Of a DNA stretch of 64,000 nucleotides, positions 12,341 through 23,600 are shown one piece after another. The translations under genes and the position numbers were made by a program. Position 1 is the stretch's first letter. Each line of letters starts with the position of its first letter. Origin of the DNA: Celoporthe dispersa (taxonomy: Eukaryota > Ascomycota > Sordariomycetes > Diaporthales > Cryphonectriaceae); assembly GCA_016584495.1 (NCBI GenBank), contig WAID01000005.1, positions 1,996,501 to 2,060,500 of the forward strand, read 5' to 3'. A model generated the notes under the pieces. The model ran no database searches. It saw only the letters and a list, made by a program, of their open reading frames with translations, and was not told where the DNA came from.

Positions 12341-14932
12341 CTATATTGTCGAGGCCGCCAAGACCAGAGACGAGGGTATTTCGTCACGTATGATCGCCTC
12401 GCATTGCTAGAATGGGCATGTGGCTACATTGTAATCAATATAGATGAAGGCTCCACCTCTTCAAGATGCCTATAGGGAAACATGGCCCGAGTTCCGTTCG
12501 TCAGTTCCTGCGCCTGCTGATGAACCTTGCGGATGCCGGTTGGAGGCAAACCAGATACTTTTGCTCCAACGCGAAAGGGCGGCGACCCTCCGCAGCAAGG
12601 ACCAAAGACAGTCAAGAGCGACAGGTACTATGAAGGTGGCAGCACAGGGGCAGGCTCCATGCAATCTGAATGAAGCTTGAATGACCGGAGCAACCCCGAA
12701 ATCTGGTGTTCAAACCTGGGAAATCGTCCAGATCTACAGCTTTTAGCAACGGCTGATCCTGCATAACCAATATGAGGAACCAAACAAATCTTGACAAGGG
12801 AATAAAGCTAATATGCCCACGCACATCGCAATTGGGTGTGAGTGCCCCGGCTATTCTGGCATGCTCAGAGAACCGACCAATGGTCAACAAGCTGGAAAGT
12901 GTTCTTCTTGGCCTGCATAGACTAACTAGCCTCCATGGATTTAACCCTGCATATTGGCAAATATCAGATCTGTGCTGGGGGAATCTCTTGTACCAGCGAC
13001 CTGGGTACGTACGTGACATCTCACCACCTGCATGACCTTTATTGCGGGCGACTGTCGTCGCGATCTACCAAGACCTAAGGATGCAGGTCTACGATCGAGG
13101 TGTGCAGGTAATTATATTGAGACGTCAGGTCGCATTCTGAAAATTGTGGTGAGTTCGTCGGGTGGATGATCCAGAAGGCAAAACACATAAGATACAGGCT
13201 GGCTGGTCGTAACAGATGCTAGAATAGGAATCGATCACGGATGATGCGGGCCGAGATATTTGTAGAAGCACTTGCCCTATTGGCGAGAATCCCTTGTGGA
13301 ACCGTGAAATAAGACTCGTTAGTATATATTTCAATGGAAGAGAGACCCTGTTATATCTCGTTCGTGTGGATACCCCAATGCTCGTTCAGGAACCGGGTAC
13401 AGATTTACTGTCAATTTCCAGGCATAGACTGGTCATTACCATGTACCAAAATCGCGCGTGCAGGGGGATCAGACTGCTGACCACCTGACACCCAAGCCTT
13501 CCGTCTGATCCAGCCGCTTAGCATGAGAACGTACTGGCCGGTGGCTGGCTAGAAAAGCATGATGGACGGCATTGAGATAGAGTTGCGCACGAACACTTTA
13601 GTGGTGCGTCGTGGCGTCGTTCGCCCTGGGACACTTGAGTAGCGCTCGGACTGAGAAGTGCCGTAGGCCAACTGGCGTGTGGCGTCTTGTATTGTACGTA
13701 TGATGCAGCTTTGATCAAGTCACGATACCAGGACACACCGTCGTGGCGCTCAGTGGGGAATGTCAAAGAATTGAAAAGGTGAGGACCCACCGCGGAGCCT
13801 GCTTACTGCCACTTTTTTGAGAAGATGAAGGGTAAAACAATGTTTCGAGAATATTATGGGATGGTGAGATGATCGGTGCCTGACCTGACTTTTGGGGGAC
13901 AAGGCGGTAATGTACCGGCTAAAGTGCTGCCAGCTCTCTACAGATGGTGGCGCCGGCCTTGGCGTGCGGAGGCGATCCAAGTTTCAAGCCTCGAAGGGGA
14001 ACGGTCCGCACGCCTCTGCTATAGATCAGGCACGTCTGCTGTTGACTAAGTAATGGAATACTCGAGGCCCCGCCCCCCTTTTTTTTAAAGCAGATCTTTG
14101 GTGCCCGGCAGCCTTCTGCCTGCACAATCTCAGAGAAGACATACTTGTGAGTGATTCAGTGTATAGTTCCTGGATTGGAAATGGCGTCATGTTTCTAACT
14201 ATTATATAGGCTTTCCCATATTGTCTCTAAGAAATGGAGGAGCCATAGGGAGGGCCACACGGTCGACCGTACCCACAGCAGATGCCAACACCCAACGAGC
14301 TGCCGAGCTGCAAAACAGCGCTCCGTGGTATCTACAGACAATCCGTCCCAGGCTGGCTCAACATAGATCTCACTTGGGAGGATGACCTGGTCCTGAGACA
14401 GCCTGAGCCCGTCCAGCTGTACCTTTCTCCCACTTCTTGCACTGGAGGGGCCGGGGAGTGGCTTGTGGAAGTTGTCTGGAAGCCTCCTATCTTATCTCGC
14501 CAGCTGCAGGTCGATGATGCCTTCAAGAGCCAAAAGATCCTCCTCCCTCGCCCAGAGCGTGGTCAAATTTGGATGTGGTCAAAGCGTGACACCCTGCAGA
14601 ACCGACACGACGGGTCAAGCCCCCTGAGCCTTTTTTTTGCCTTGGTAAATCCTTACTGCACCTGTTTTATCTACAGTAAGTCTTGCTGTCTCCCCTTTAC
14701 GAGGCGGATCCCAATATCCTCGGCGACACCGCAGGCGAAGAAAGCCAAGTTGACTATATGAAAATCAGCAGACAAACATAATCAAAAGAAAAGGGGACAC
14801 ACAAAAGTCGGTGGAGGTAACGGGGAGGATGAATGGTGAGAAAAAAAGCCCAACAGTCAGAGAGGAGCTGAATGCGTGGACCACTTTCTTCCTCTTGTCC
14901 GCCAATGGAAAGATGAAACCCCTGAAACGTGA

Positions 14933-14965
<33 letters not shown>

Positions 14966-15256
14966 GCCCACGTTCGAAAATGATATCACAGGGCGCACGG
15001 CTATCGGCAGCAAGGTGTGCAGGCCCCAGTTTTATGCAAACTCAATGGTCCCTCCTCTCACCGCAGATCGACGTGACACACGGCAGCGCGCTTGGACGAA
15101 CACCTGTTCATCCTCATACAAACGCCGCGTAATTAACGAAGAGAGCCCATAGGTCCACCATCACCCGGAAACAAAGAGAAGGCAGCGTCTTCTTCTCCTG
15201 AGCACATAGCTCATCAACACAGGTCTCACTGAGACAAACACCATCTGGCTCAGCTC
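12341..15256. other. Intergenic region, GH7 promoter side
   Basis: Nearly 3 kb between two divergently read genes, so it should carry regulatory DNA of the cellobiohydrolase and of the vWA-like gene. An open frame at 14282-14761 (+) has no recognisable domain. A 27-base poly-A tract is listed separately. No transposon remnant is recognisable. Confidence 0.5.
14939..14965. repeat. Poly-A homopolymer (A27)
   Basis: An uninterrupted run of 27 A on the plus strand, in noncoding DNA. It could be the tail of a retrotransposed copy, but I see no element body or target-site duplication around it, so I call only a homopolymer. Confidence 0.9.
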
Positions 15257-15337
15257 TTGTCTCTTCTCTCTCTCTCTCTTTCTGTTTTACTCTCTCACGT
15301 GTACACACTCACAAACTCTCTCCTCCCCTTTCTTTCA

Positions 15338-15340
<3 letters not shown>

Positions 15341-15376
<36 letters not shown>
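15341..15376. repeat. (TC)18 microsatellite in the leader of the vWA-like gene
   Basis: Eighteen perfect TC repeats end 30 bp before the ATG at 15407. Looser CT-rich sequence begins near 15260. Pyrimidine-rich leaders are common in fungal promoters and 5' UTRs; this one is unusually long and uniform. Confidence 0.95.
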
Positions 15377-15380
<4 letters not shown>

Positions 15381-15406
15381 ACACCACCAACACCACCCAC
15401 AACAAC

Positions 15407-16174
15407 ATGGCAGACTGGGACCTCAGCGAGTATGACGACAAGCTCGCGTACCTCCGGGCCTTCGAGACCGTCTTCTTGGTTGACGACTCGGCAGCCATGA
15501 CCCCCTACTGGGACCAGGTCAAGGAGCTCCTCGACCACATCACGCCCATCTGCGCCAAGCACGACCCGGACGGCATCGACATCTACTTTGTGAACCACCG
15601 GCCCAAGGGCTTCATCGAGTTCCTCCCCGGCCAGTCGATCCGCAAGTCAGGCTACCGCCGCATCGGCGGCTTCACGCAGCTGCAGACCCGCGACAGCGTG
15701 GCCCAGATCTTCGAGGGCGTCGGCAAGCCCGGCGGCCGCTGCAACATGGGCGCCCGCCTGCAGAAGCTGCTGACCTGGTACCTCGGGAAGGTGAAGAAGG
15801 ACCCTGCCTTTGGCGGCTGGAACCTGATCGTCCTCACCGCGGGCAAGTTCGACGACGATGTCAAGGCGCCTCTCGCCGACGCCGCCAAGCGCCTCGACGA
15901 GATGAAGACGCCCGCCCACCAGCTTGGCGTGCAGCTGCTGCAGCTCGGCAACGATGCCGCCGTCAAGAACGCCTTCAAGCACCTGGACGACGACCTCCAC
16001 CAGGCCGCCGGCACGCGGGATATCATCGATGCTGTGTCCATGGGCACCAGCGGCGCCCTGACCCCCGACGAGATGTTGAAGGTGGTCCTGGGCGGCGTGG
16101 TCAAGAAGCTGGACGCGTGCAAGGAAGCGGTGCCTGACCACGTGCCGGTGAAGCGTGTGGACACGGACGACTGA
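15407..16174 (+). CDS. vWA-like domain protein
   Basis: Single-exon gene of 255 aa. The first in-frame ATG after the CT-rich leader (ACAACATGG context) gives MADWDLSEYDDK. A beta strand followed by a MIDAS-like loop, TVFLVDDSAAM, begins near residue 22. It is followed by the helix-strand alternation of a von Willebrand factor A fold: HDPDGIDIYFVN, then FTQLQT, then GWNLIVLTAG, then AHQLGVQLLQLG. There is no signal peptide or membrane segment, so it is probably cytosolic. The metal-site motif is D-D-S-A-A-M, a variant of DxSxS, so metal binding is uncertain. Fungal proteins of this kind have no settled function. It converges with the 2EXR-like gene about 280 bp downstream. Confidence 0.8.
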   Translation: MADWDLSEYDDKLAYLRAFETVFLVDDSAAMTPYWDQVKELLDHITPICAKHDPDGIDIYFVNHRPKGFIEFLPGQSIRKSGYRRIGGFTQLQTRDSVAQIFEGVGKPGGRCNMGARLQKLLTWYLGKVKKDPAFGGWNLIVLTAGKFDDDVKAPLADAAKRLDEMKTPAHQLGVQLLQLGNDAAVKNAFKHLDDDLHQAAGTRDIIDAVSMGTSGALTPDEMLKVVLGGVVKKLDACKEAVPDHVPVKRVDTDD

Positions 16175-16451
16175 GGGTATTTTGATGTCGTGTGGCCTTT
16201 TATCCGCGAGAGCGGTGGGCCAATACTTTTTTTCTTCTTCCTTTTTTTCTTTTTAGGCGTAGCTACTTCACATTTGCGTCACTAGTAGCAGAGAGTTATC
16301 ATATGAGATGGGAATTGAAGAGAGCGAAAGAGACAAAGCTTAAATGGCTCTCACCAGAAGAACGAGAGACAGAAGGGATGGGCGCAGGTGCTCTTGATAC
16401 TAAGAATCTAGGCTTGGTCTTTTCTTCTTTTATTCTCTTGAGGTCTTTTAT

Positions 16452-17414
16452 TTACACCGAGATTGTCGGAGGTTTCCTGTTAAAGGCAAAAGACAGCTCG
16501 GGCCACAGCAGTCCCTCACGGTCAGAAAACTCACCATACGACTGCAAAATCTCCCAGCACCGCATCCTGTACCCATCGCAGTGCTTCCACTCCGGTGTAA
16601 GGAAATGCGCAACCGCCTCCTGCTCGGAAACGTAGTGCAGATCGTCCCAGGAGATGTGAGGCCGACCCTGCACGCCTACCAGGACCATGACCTCCTCGCA
16701 GAGTGGGTAGTAGCCGAGCAGGATGTCCTGCAGCGGCGTCACGGACGGCACAACACTGTCAGCCGTGCCCTCTCCGTCCTCCAGCCCGGCAACGGCAGCG
16801 GCGACGAGGTCCAGCTGTCCCATGTCCCCCCGCGCCCAGGCCAGCTCCAGCTCCAGCGTCTCCAGGCTGACCATAACCCTCCGCACCCGCTCCTCATCCA
16901 CAGCATCCACCCCCTTCCAAGCCGGCGCATACCGCCTTCGCACCGTAGCAAAATCGCAAAGGTCCCACGGCAGCCAGAACACATCCGAGACCAAAGAAAG
17001 ATCCAGACCCAGCATCGCGCGGCACCGGCTCGGCGCCTCAAGGACTTGGTGGGCGCGTAGAAACTGCTCGGCCGTGTGCGTGCCGCTGGCGCTCAGCGGG
17101 AGTAAGGTGCGGGCCATCTCGCGCGGGTTCTCCACCGTGAGGTGGGAGCGGTTGGGGATGGTGAGCTCCCAGCCGCGGGTGACGCCGAGGTGCCGCCTGG
17201 ACTGGTCGAGGCAGGGCACGGTCTGAATGTCCACTTGGACGATTCGGGGCTTGCATAGGCTTTTTAGGGTCTCACTGTAGACCTGGGATTGGATTTCTGC
17301 TGGTAGTCTTGTAAGCGTAAGATCATGGTCTGTATCTTTGTCTACCTTGGCTCGCTTGGGATCACCGCCACCCTGACTGCGTCCTGTGAATTTTCTTTTC
17401 GAGCTCGTCGACAT
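16452..17414 (-). CDS. 2EXR-like domain protein, function unknown
   Basis: Single exon, 320 aa, starting MSTSSKRKFTGR. A short basic, disordered N-terminus is followed by LTRLPAEIQSQVYSETLKSL and PRIVQVDIQ. This is the pattern of the fungal 2EXR domain (F-box-like 'LP.EIR..IW......PRvv.v'). The rest is helical with many Trp/Leu residues, including ISWDDLHYVSEQEAVAHFL near the C-terminus. No secretion signal is seen. 2EXR proteins are numerous in filamentous fungi and uncharacterised. Confidence 0.65.
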   Translation of the reverse strand: MSTSSKRKFTGRSQGGGDPKRAKVDKDTDHDLTLTRLPAEIQSQVYSETLKSLCKPRIVQVDIQTVPCLDQSRRHLGVTRGWELTIPNRSHLTVENPREMARTLLPLSASGTHTAEQFLRAHQVLEAPSRCRAMLGLDLSLVSDVFWLPWDLCDFATVRRRYAPAWKGVDAVDEERVRRVMVSLETLELELAWARGDMGQLDLVAAAVAGLEDGEGTADSVVPSVTPLQDILLGYYPLCEEVMVLVGVQGRPHISWDDLHYVSEQEAVAHFLTPEWKHCDGYRMRCWEILQSYGEFSDREGLLWPELSFAFNRKPPTISV

Positions 17415-18025
17415 GGGTTCCTTTTATTTGTACTCTTTTATGTAAGTGTTTCGCACAGAGGAAGAGGCAGATAGGGAAGGCCGTGGGACGGGCTCTGAGA
17501 AGACGGGGACACGAGGACCTTTAGTAGTACGAATGGTCAAGCAGGATAATATCATTGCTTTCTTAGTGATAGGGGGAATCCTTCAAAACCAGACGCATAA
17601 AGACATTGTGTGAAGGGACAAGGCTGGCCGTGAAAGGAGACAAAGAAGTGATTGTATACCCGTCACCTATTCCAGTAACAAAGTAGGTATTATGACAAAG
17701 GGGCCTGGTTTTGTCAGCTACAACCTTGACTATATCCTCTGTCTGTTACCGTACGTCACCCTGCCTCGCTCATTTCGTATGCCTAGACCGTATCTTTCTG
17801 CCCTGTCGAGATCTCGGTCAGTAATTAGTGAATCGCAAGTACGGGACATGTCACAGATCAGATAAGACATTGCATTGGTCTAGAGCTATTGTAATCGGAG
17901 AAGACTGGATTATTCTATAGCGAGGATCTAGGTGCGTCGTATTCGTCTGCAGAGTCAACCACCGCTCATCACAGCCATAGTCACGCCTCCTTCGGGGTCA
18001 TCCAGATCATCAAGCCACATTTGGC
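17415..18025. other. Intergenic region
   Basis: About 0.6 kb between the start of the 2EXR-like gene and the 3' end of the small secreted protein gene. No coding or repeat signal seen. Confidence 0.6.
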
Positions 18026-18540
18026 CTACTTCTGTCCCTCCACAACACCAAAGTCCTTCCAGAATCGGTTTAGATACGGCCAGTGGTACTTCTTGATCTT
18101 GCTCATCACCACATGGTCGCAGTCCTCTGGATTCTCCGTTCCCTTGGTGTTCGAAAACTCCGCGTGGATCCCCCTCGTCTTGCCCGCCGCTTCTTGCTCC
18201 TTCCAGGCCTTGGCGAATGGTCGGCAGCACGACGTCGGGAAGCCGTACGCGGTGTGGATCCCTCTTTCTTGCGGGACCAGTCTCCGTGCACGTCGGGGTA
18301 TTGCACGCCGGCCGCCTTCATGCAGCGCCAGTCGTCCTGGAGCGGCTTCGGCCAGAGCTTGGACGGGTGGTCACCACGGCTGGACAGCGGGGACTGGGGC
18401 TCACCAAGGCTGGAGAGGGGGGTAAGGGCGTCGCCAAAGAGCGAAATGTCACCGACCAGCACTTCAGGCGCTGGCTGAGGGGGGTAGGCCATAACTCTAG
18501 CGGCGCTAATCAGGATGGCAAGGATGCTGGTGAACTGCAT
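18026..18540 (-). pseudogene. Small secreted cysteine-containing protein, interrupted by a one-base frame break
   Basis: The ATG at 18540 opens a signal peptide (MQFTSILAILISAARVMA) and a Pro/Ser-rich stretch, then reaches the D-W-S-R-K-K-E-G segment near 18268. From there the plausible protein continues in another frame: S-C-C-R-P-F-A-K-A-W-K, then a DCDH segment, ending ...FGVVEGQK with a stop at 18026. Left as it is, the first frame runs on to 18106 with no resemblance to anything. The neighbouring gene at 19267-19692 encodes DWSREKEG, exactly ten residues, then a CC pair and K-G-W, which fixes the intended frame and shows that about one base is missing near 18260-18270. No intron fits. 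It is either an assembly error or a recent pseudogene; the intact form would have about 171 residues. Function unknown. Confidence 0.65.
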
Positions 18541-19266
18541 GTTGGCAGTGTATTGTGGTTGCTGGCCTGAAGAGGTGGTTTGACCCCAAGACAGCTTCGC
18601 TATGAACAATGCAGTCAGCCACCGATCAAGATGATGAGTAAAAAGGCAAACGGTACGCACAGTGACTATAGTGATGAGGGTGGTGATTGAGACGAGCAGA
18701 TGATAATGATGGAGATGCTAGAGAATTCTTTCAAGCCTGATGAATGATGTGATATGCTGTGGTGAATGAGGAGAGTTGGACGGAAGCAAAGAAGAAGAGA
18801 GGAAACCTCCTGGGTCCTCTGTTTTCCCCAGATTACAGCACCGTGTTCTTGCGTCATGGCACCTTCCAAAGGTAATCTTTACTTCCCAGAGCATGTACCG
18901 AAATCAGGCCATGACGCAGATCGTTTCTTGTATGCGCCTTCCTGCCATTTCATCAGTGTAACCTAGGGCGATTTCAGTGAAGTGGCTTCGTTACTTGATC
19001 ACTACCTCGGCGATGCCAAATATTACTGCGCACATATAAAAGGTCAGAGGCCCATCAATAGAGGTGTAGGTGGCTGAAAATAGACGATCCCAGCGCGCTG
19101 ATGCGAAATCAAGGATGAATCATCATAATGAGCAGGTCTGTGAGAAATGAAGTGCATGATGATACTAGAGAAGTCTGTCTAGGGAGCTATAAATTACTGA
19201 GTCCAGCCAGGAGCGTACGGTCGCAGTGTTATGGAGAAGAAGTCAAATATACCCGTTCTCCCATTA
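18541..19266. other. Intergenic region between the two secreted-protein paralogues
   Basis: Holds the promoter of the 18540 gene and the 3' end of its paralogue. A TATAAAAGG motif at 19035-19043 points to the plus strand, away from both genes, and has no matching plus-strand gene. Confidence 0.5.
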
Positions 19267-19692
19267 TCACTTGCCCCCATGATTTCCCATAATGCGGTGC
19301 AGCCTTCTGGCATTCTCGGGAGTCATCCCCGCCAGCTCGCCTCCATCACACTGCTGGTTGAACGTGGTGACAGCCAGCTTGTTCCAGGAGCCCGTATGCT
19401 GCTCCCAACCCTTCTTTGCCTTCTCGCAGCACTTGGGATCCACATCGCTGAACGTGACCTTGCCCTCCTTCTCCCTGCTCCAGTCTGCCTTCCAGCCGGT
19501 ATCCTTCTTCAGACAGATGAAGATGCCCTTGATGTCCGCGGAGCCGGGGAAGGAGTTGATCTTGTTGATGAGCTCGGCACCGAAGTCGAGGCTGCGATCC
19601 TCGACGTGAGCGAGGCTGGACGGTGGACAGGGTGCAACAAGTGCAGAGGCGAGCACGACGAAGGAGCTGACGAAGATGGTCGACAGATGCAT
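19267..19692 (-). CDS. Small secreted cysteine-containing protein (paralogue of the 18540 gene)
   Basis: Single exon, 141 aa. The signal peptide MHLSTIFVSSFVVLASALVA is followed by a mature protein with five cysteines (P-C-P, I-C-L, K-C-C-E, Q-C-D). It shares with the upstream neighbour the block C-L/M-K...DWSR-K/E-KEG, ten residues, CC, then A-K-x-x-W-x-x-Q, which indicates tandem duplication. A basic C-terminus (N-A-R-R-L-H-R-I) ends the protein. It matches no family I recognise. Size, secretion and cysteines would fit an effector-like or extracellular binding role, but that is inference. Confidence 0.75.
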   Translation of the reverse strand: MHLSTIFVSSFVVLASALVAPCPPSSLAHVEDRSLDFGAELINKINSFPGSADIKGIFICLKKDTGWKADWSREKEGKVTFSDVDPKCCEKAKKGWEQHTGSWNKLAVTTFNQQCDGGELAGMTPENARRLHRIMGNHGGK

Positions 19693-20669
19693 GGTGATGG
19701 GAACACGACGGCTGTTTTCTCTGTGGTGTCAGTCAAAGTCGAGAACGAGAACGCACGTGGAGCCTGGTAGAGGAATGCTGTTGAGGGCTGGATAGAGAGG
19801 ACAAAAGGCTTACATAGCCCAATACAGCCGAGTGAGAAGGGGTCTAAGGAAGTGGAGGTGCTACATATGAAAACGTCAGCTCAGGTCTGGATGACTACAG
19901 CGTCAGGCGATGCATTCGAAGAGCTAGAAATGATAAAATTGGGATAGCACACCTGGAGCAATGCGTGAGAAGCAGATATGCGTGGTGCACGTCTCGAACA
20001 AAGTGGACATATGTGCTGTGGGACCAAAATTTCGGAGGGTCTGGAAATAGAGACAAGAGAAGATGGCAAGAAGAGAGAGGTTGTTGATAATGCCACATGC
20101 GAGGTGAGGAGGCTAGAACTCTGGGTACTCAGGCTTGTTCAGAGCGTAATTAGGTCGGCAGTAGCTTCTTCTCATCAACGTTTCACCTCGAGGTTGCCTT
20201 GGCTACGCGAGCATCTGATCAGTGTCTGTAAGGGCAGGTGCGAAGGTAGAAATCGTATGTTCTGAAAATGAAAGAACATCCCGAGCCGCGCCTGCCAGTG
20301 CCCATCAGGAAAGTCGTAGCCTGCAACCATCACGAGCATCGATCACCGCAATGCCAATAGTACTTTTGTACCAACGAAGTCAGACAGAAAAGAAAAAAAA
20401 ATCAAGTACAGTAATCAAACACTTTTTTTTTTGTCTTCCTTTCTGTCTGTTTCGTAAATCATCGCAACAATCATAATAATACCACCCTCTTCCAAATTGT
20501 TCGGTTCCCTCCCGGGCTAATGCGCGCAGCATTGATCATTCCAGGCCTTCGCGCACAAGAGTCCGGCTGAGACAAGAACGTCGGCCGTCAAATAAATCCA
20601 GAAACCTAACAATAACTCCCTCAATGCTCAAACAGACAGAACACAGAAAACACCTGGCAGATCGATCAA
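19693..20669. other. Intergenic region
   Basis: About 1 kb covering the promoter of the secreted-protein gene and the 3' UTR of the giant gene. Short A and T runs lie near 20394 and 20424. No further gene supported. Confidence 0.55.
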
Positions 20670-23600
20670 TCAAACATCAAGAACTTCCAACGCCTCGTCT
20701 CCATCCACGTGCTCGCCCATATCCCCAGTCGACTTGTGGAGAGACTCGTCACCAGTGTCTTCATATTGCTCACCGACGTCGGACCAGCTGTCGTCATCCT
20801 CGTCCTCATCATCATCATCATCATCATCATCGACGTAGCTCATTTCGTTAGAGCTGGTCGCAGACGCCTGCATCTCTGGTGTCTGGGCCGCATCAACAGC
20901 CGGGGTCGAGAAGAACGGGTGGTCCTCGCTCAGCTTCCGTCCCTGTAGGATGTATCCCATGGGCGTCTGGAGGATATCCTGCACCTGGCGCCGCAGGGCT
21001 AGCCACTCCAGAAGGAAGGCCACCGGGCTGTCGGCGAACGTGCGCCACAGAGAAGCAGCCTGTGGCTCCTTGTCGCCGTCCTCGCTGTCGTCTTGCTTGT
21101 GAAGTTGCAGGTAGTCTCCTACAGCTGCACACTCGTCGTAGGGCACGTAGAGCCGACCGGCAAAGAAACCAAGCTCGACCCGGAACCAGGTCGGAAAGAC
21201 GTACTCGCGTGAGAGGGTCGGTATCGTGTAGTACCGCAGGTCATTGAAGTGTGCCATCTTCTTCGTGACAGGAGCAGCGTATGCAATCAGGTGCACGGGG
21301 CACGCAGGGCCTGCTAGGCGGATGATTGGAATCAACTTCTCTGCCTCCTCTGGGATGATGACAAGCGCTGTCTCGGTCGTTTTGCTGAAGAGGAGCCACT
21401 CAACAGGCCTCTGTTATAAGTCACGGTTGTCAGCAAGCTCTGGGCCTTCCGAGTGGGAGACATTTACAGCAGGTCTAGACGTGATGTGGAAGAAGAAGAA
21501 GAGAGATACCCACCAAGAAGTTATCAGCATTTTCGACTGTCTTTCCCAAGGCCACCGTCCTCACAAACTCCTTGGAGCAGTAGAAGGGCGACTCGGTGCC
21601 ACGCACGCCAAACTTGCGCCCAATTTCCGTGTCACCAAGAGAGTCGAAAGCGTGCATGTACGCAGCAGCGTCATCCAGATTTCCGGTGCGGACAAACTTC
21701 TTGATGACGGGACTCAGGCCGGGGAAGCGGAGGGCAGAGCACTTGAGCGGCTTCGAGATCTGACGGACTTCCTCTACCTGGAACTCGACCTCGCGCTCCT
21801 GCTCGACCTCCTCGAGCACCGATCCGTGAGTGTTGAGGCTGTCAAGGTTCTCGCCTATGGAATTCCGCTGCTGAACGAGCCGGTTCATAAATGACTTCAG
21901 GCAGGGAAACGACACTTCAGCCACTGCGCTATCGATCGAAGGACCTATGGACGGGCCATATTGTCGTTCAAGAGTCTGGTGCTCCTCTGACTCGATGATA
22001 CTAAGCAGCTTTGAGCGATCAGCCTCCTCTGTCAGGAAATGCCGGTTCTCCCACTGCGCGTTGAGGCGCCGACAAAAGTCGACACCTTGGGCGACGTGCA
22101 GGTTCTGAAGCTGCTCGTTGCCGCGACAGGTCATCTCGAGCAGCCACCGAACCACATGCCCTGAATGGATGCTGTTGAGGTATCTGGGGATGCGGCAGAC
22201 GTCTCGGATGCTTGCGTCGACTTCTGGAGGGCCCATGAAGACCACAGACTGGGTTGTCGCCAGCTGGCGGAGCCGCATTGCACCTGTGTGTGTTGGTTAA
22301 ATATTTATCAGAATGCGAACTCGTTTTGACGGTTTGAATGGTGGTTTTACTCGAAGAGCAATTGCTCACCTTGAACGGTATGGTCCTTGGTCTGATAAGG
22401 TGCTAACGTCAACGCCGCCCTGGCAAATTTTGACAGTTTCAGGTCAACGCCTCTGCAATTAGCCTCGTCAAAAAAGACAAGAACATCATTGGTGATCTCG
22501 TCTGCCCACGGCGTGGCCACAATAGGCAGGTTCTTCTCCCTGTGCCCGCTGACTCGGAACATCACCCGGGCCTGGCCCTTGGAAAAGTAGACCGCCGCCT
22601 TGGCTTCGGTGTCGTGGTCCAGCCAGGCCTTGGCCAGCTTCTCGTTTGTCATCTCGAGTATGTATGCTCCCGCATCGATCAGGACTCGGATCTTCCTCCT
22701 CGCAAGATTAGCCAAGAGGTCGGTCTCCGTGTAGCGCCGGCCTTGGTGGGCAGCCAGCTGGTATTCGCGGTTTCGCTGTTCCAGCAGGCACGCGAGGACC
22801 TCGGCGTTCGTCTTAACGAGAGAAGGAAGGTCATCTTGAGTGATCGTCATCGGCAAAAGGGACTTGTTGTCGTTGGTCCCGCTAAAGCCTGTGGTCCTTG
22901 CTCGGAAGGTCGTTCCCTGGGGCTTGGGGTAGAGGGGAATATCCCATCTGTGTGGTAGAGGCATCATCGTTAGCTAATTCCTCCCAAAGCAATGCTTTGT
23001 GCGACACGTCACGGTGGTGAATAACGTTTTATAGGGCAGGACTTACGAGGATGCTCCGAGTTTGACGGTGAATGTCTTAGCATGAACCGGGAACACAAAC
23101 GTGTTCAGATAGTAGATGCAAACATGCTTGTCAAGACGCAAGTGTTGATACAGCTCTTCAACCTGGCCAGCGTCATCGGTATTGACGATGTAAAAGTGTT
23201 TGTACTGGTCCGGTAGAGTCATGCTGCGGGAGATGAACCGCTCGTACTCCGTGGCTGGGTCGTCTGACTTGAGTACGTGGTCCAAGGTCCGTCGAAACTG
23301 GGGTAGAGTCAAACCGCCGTAGAAATGGCTGAGTATAGTCAGGATGATGGAAACATCCGGATGGCCAAACTCTGCTTGCTCGGAAGGAACGCCTAATTAT
23401 TTTCATGATGTCAGTAACTGGATCATGCCTTTCCACGTGAAAGTCACCTCTTACCCTTGGCTTCATAAGGAACTGCGACGGGCTCCCGTCCTGGATGAAC
23501 TCCATATTGCACGCCCCAGCGCTTCTTGAGGCACAGCAGTAAGATGCGGCTGACTAACAGTCCACGCACGAGGAGAAGGATCTTTGGTGCCGACTCCTTG

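Noticed and set aside
3760..14560. Dispersed repeat shared between about 3.8 kb and 14.5 kb
   Set aside because: Only short similar phrases such as TATCTCGC-like words; no alignable repeat of useful length.
14939..14965. Poly-A tail of a retroelement
   Set aside because: No element body, reverse transcriptase remnant or target-site duplication near it; a plain homopolymer is simpler.
19231..19770. Plus-strand 179-codon frame opposite the secreted-protein gene, with TATAAAAGG at 19035
   Set aside because: It is the complement of a convincing signal-peptide gene and has no features of its own.
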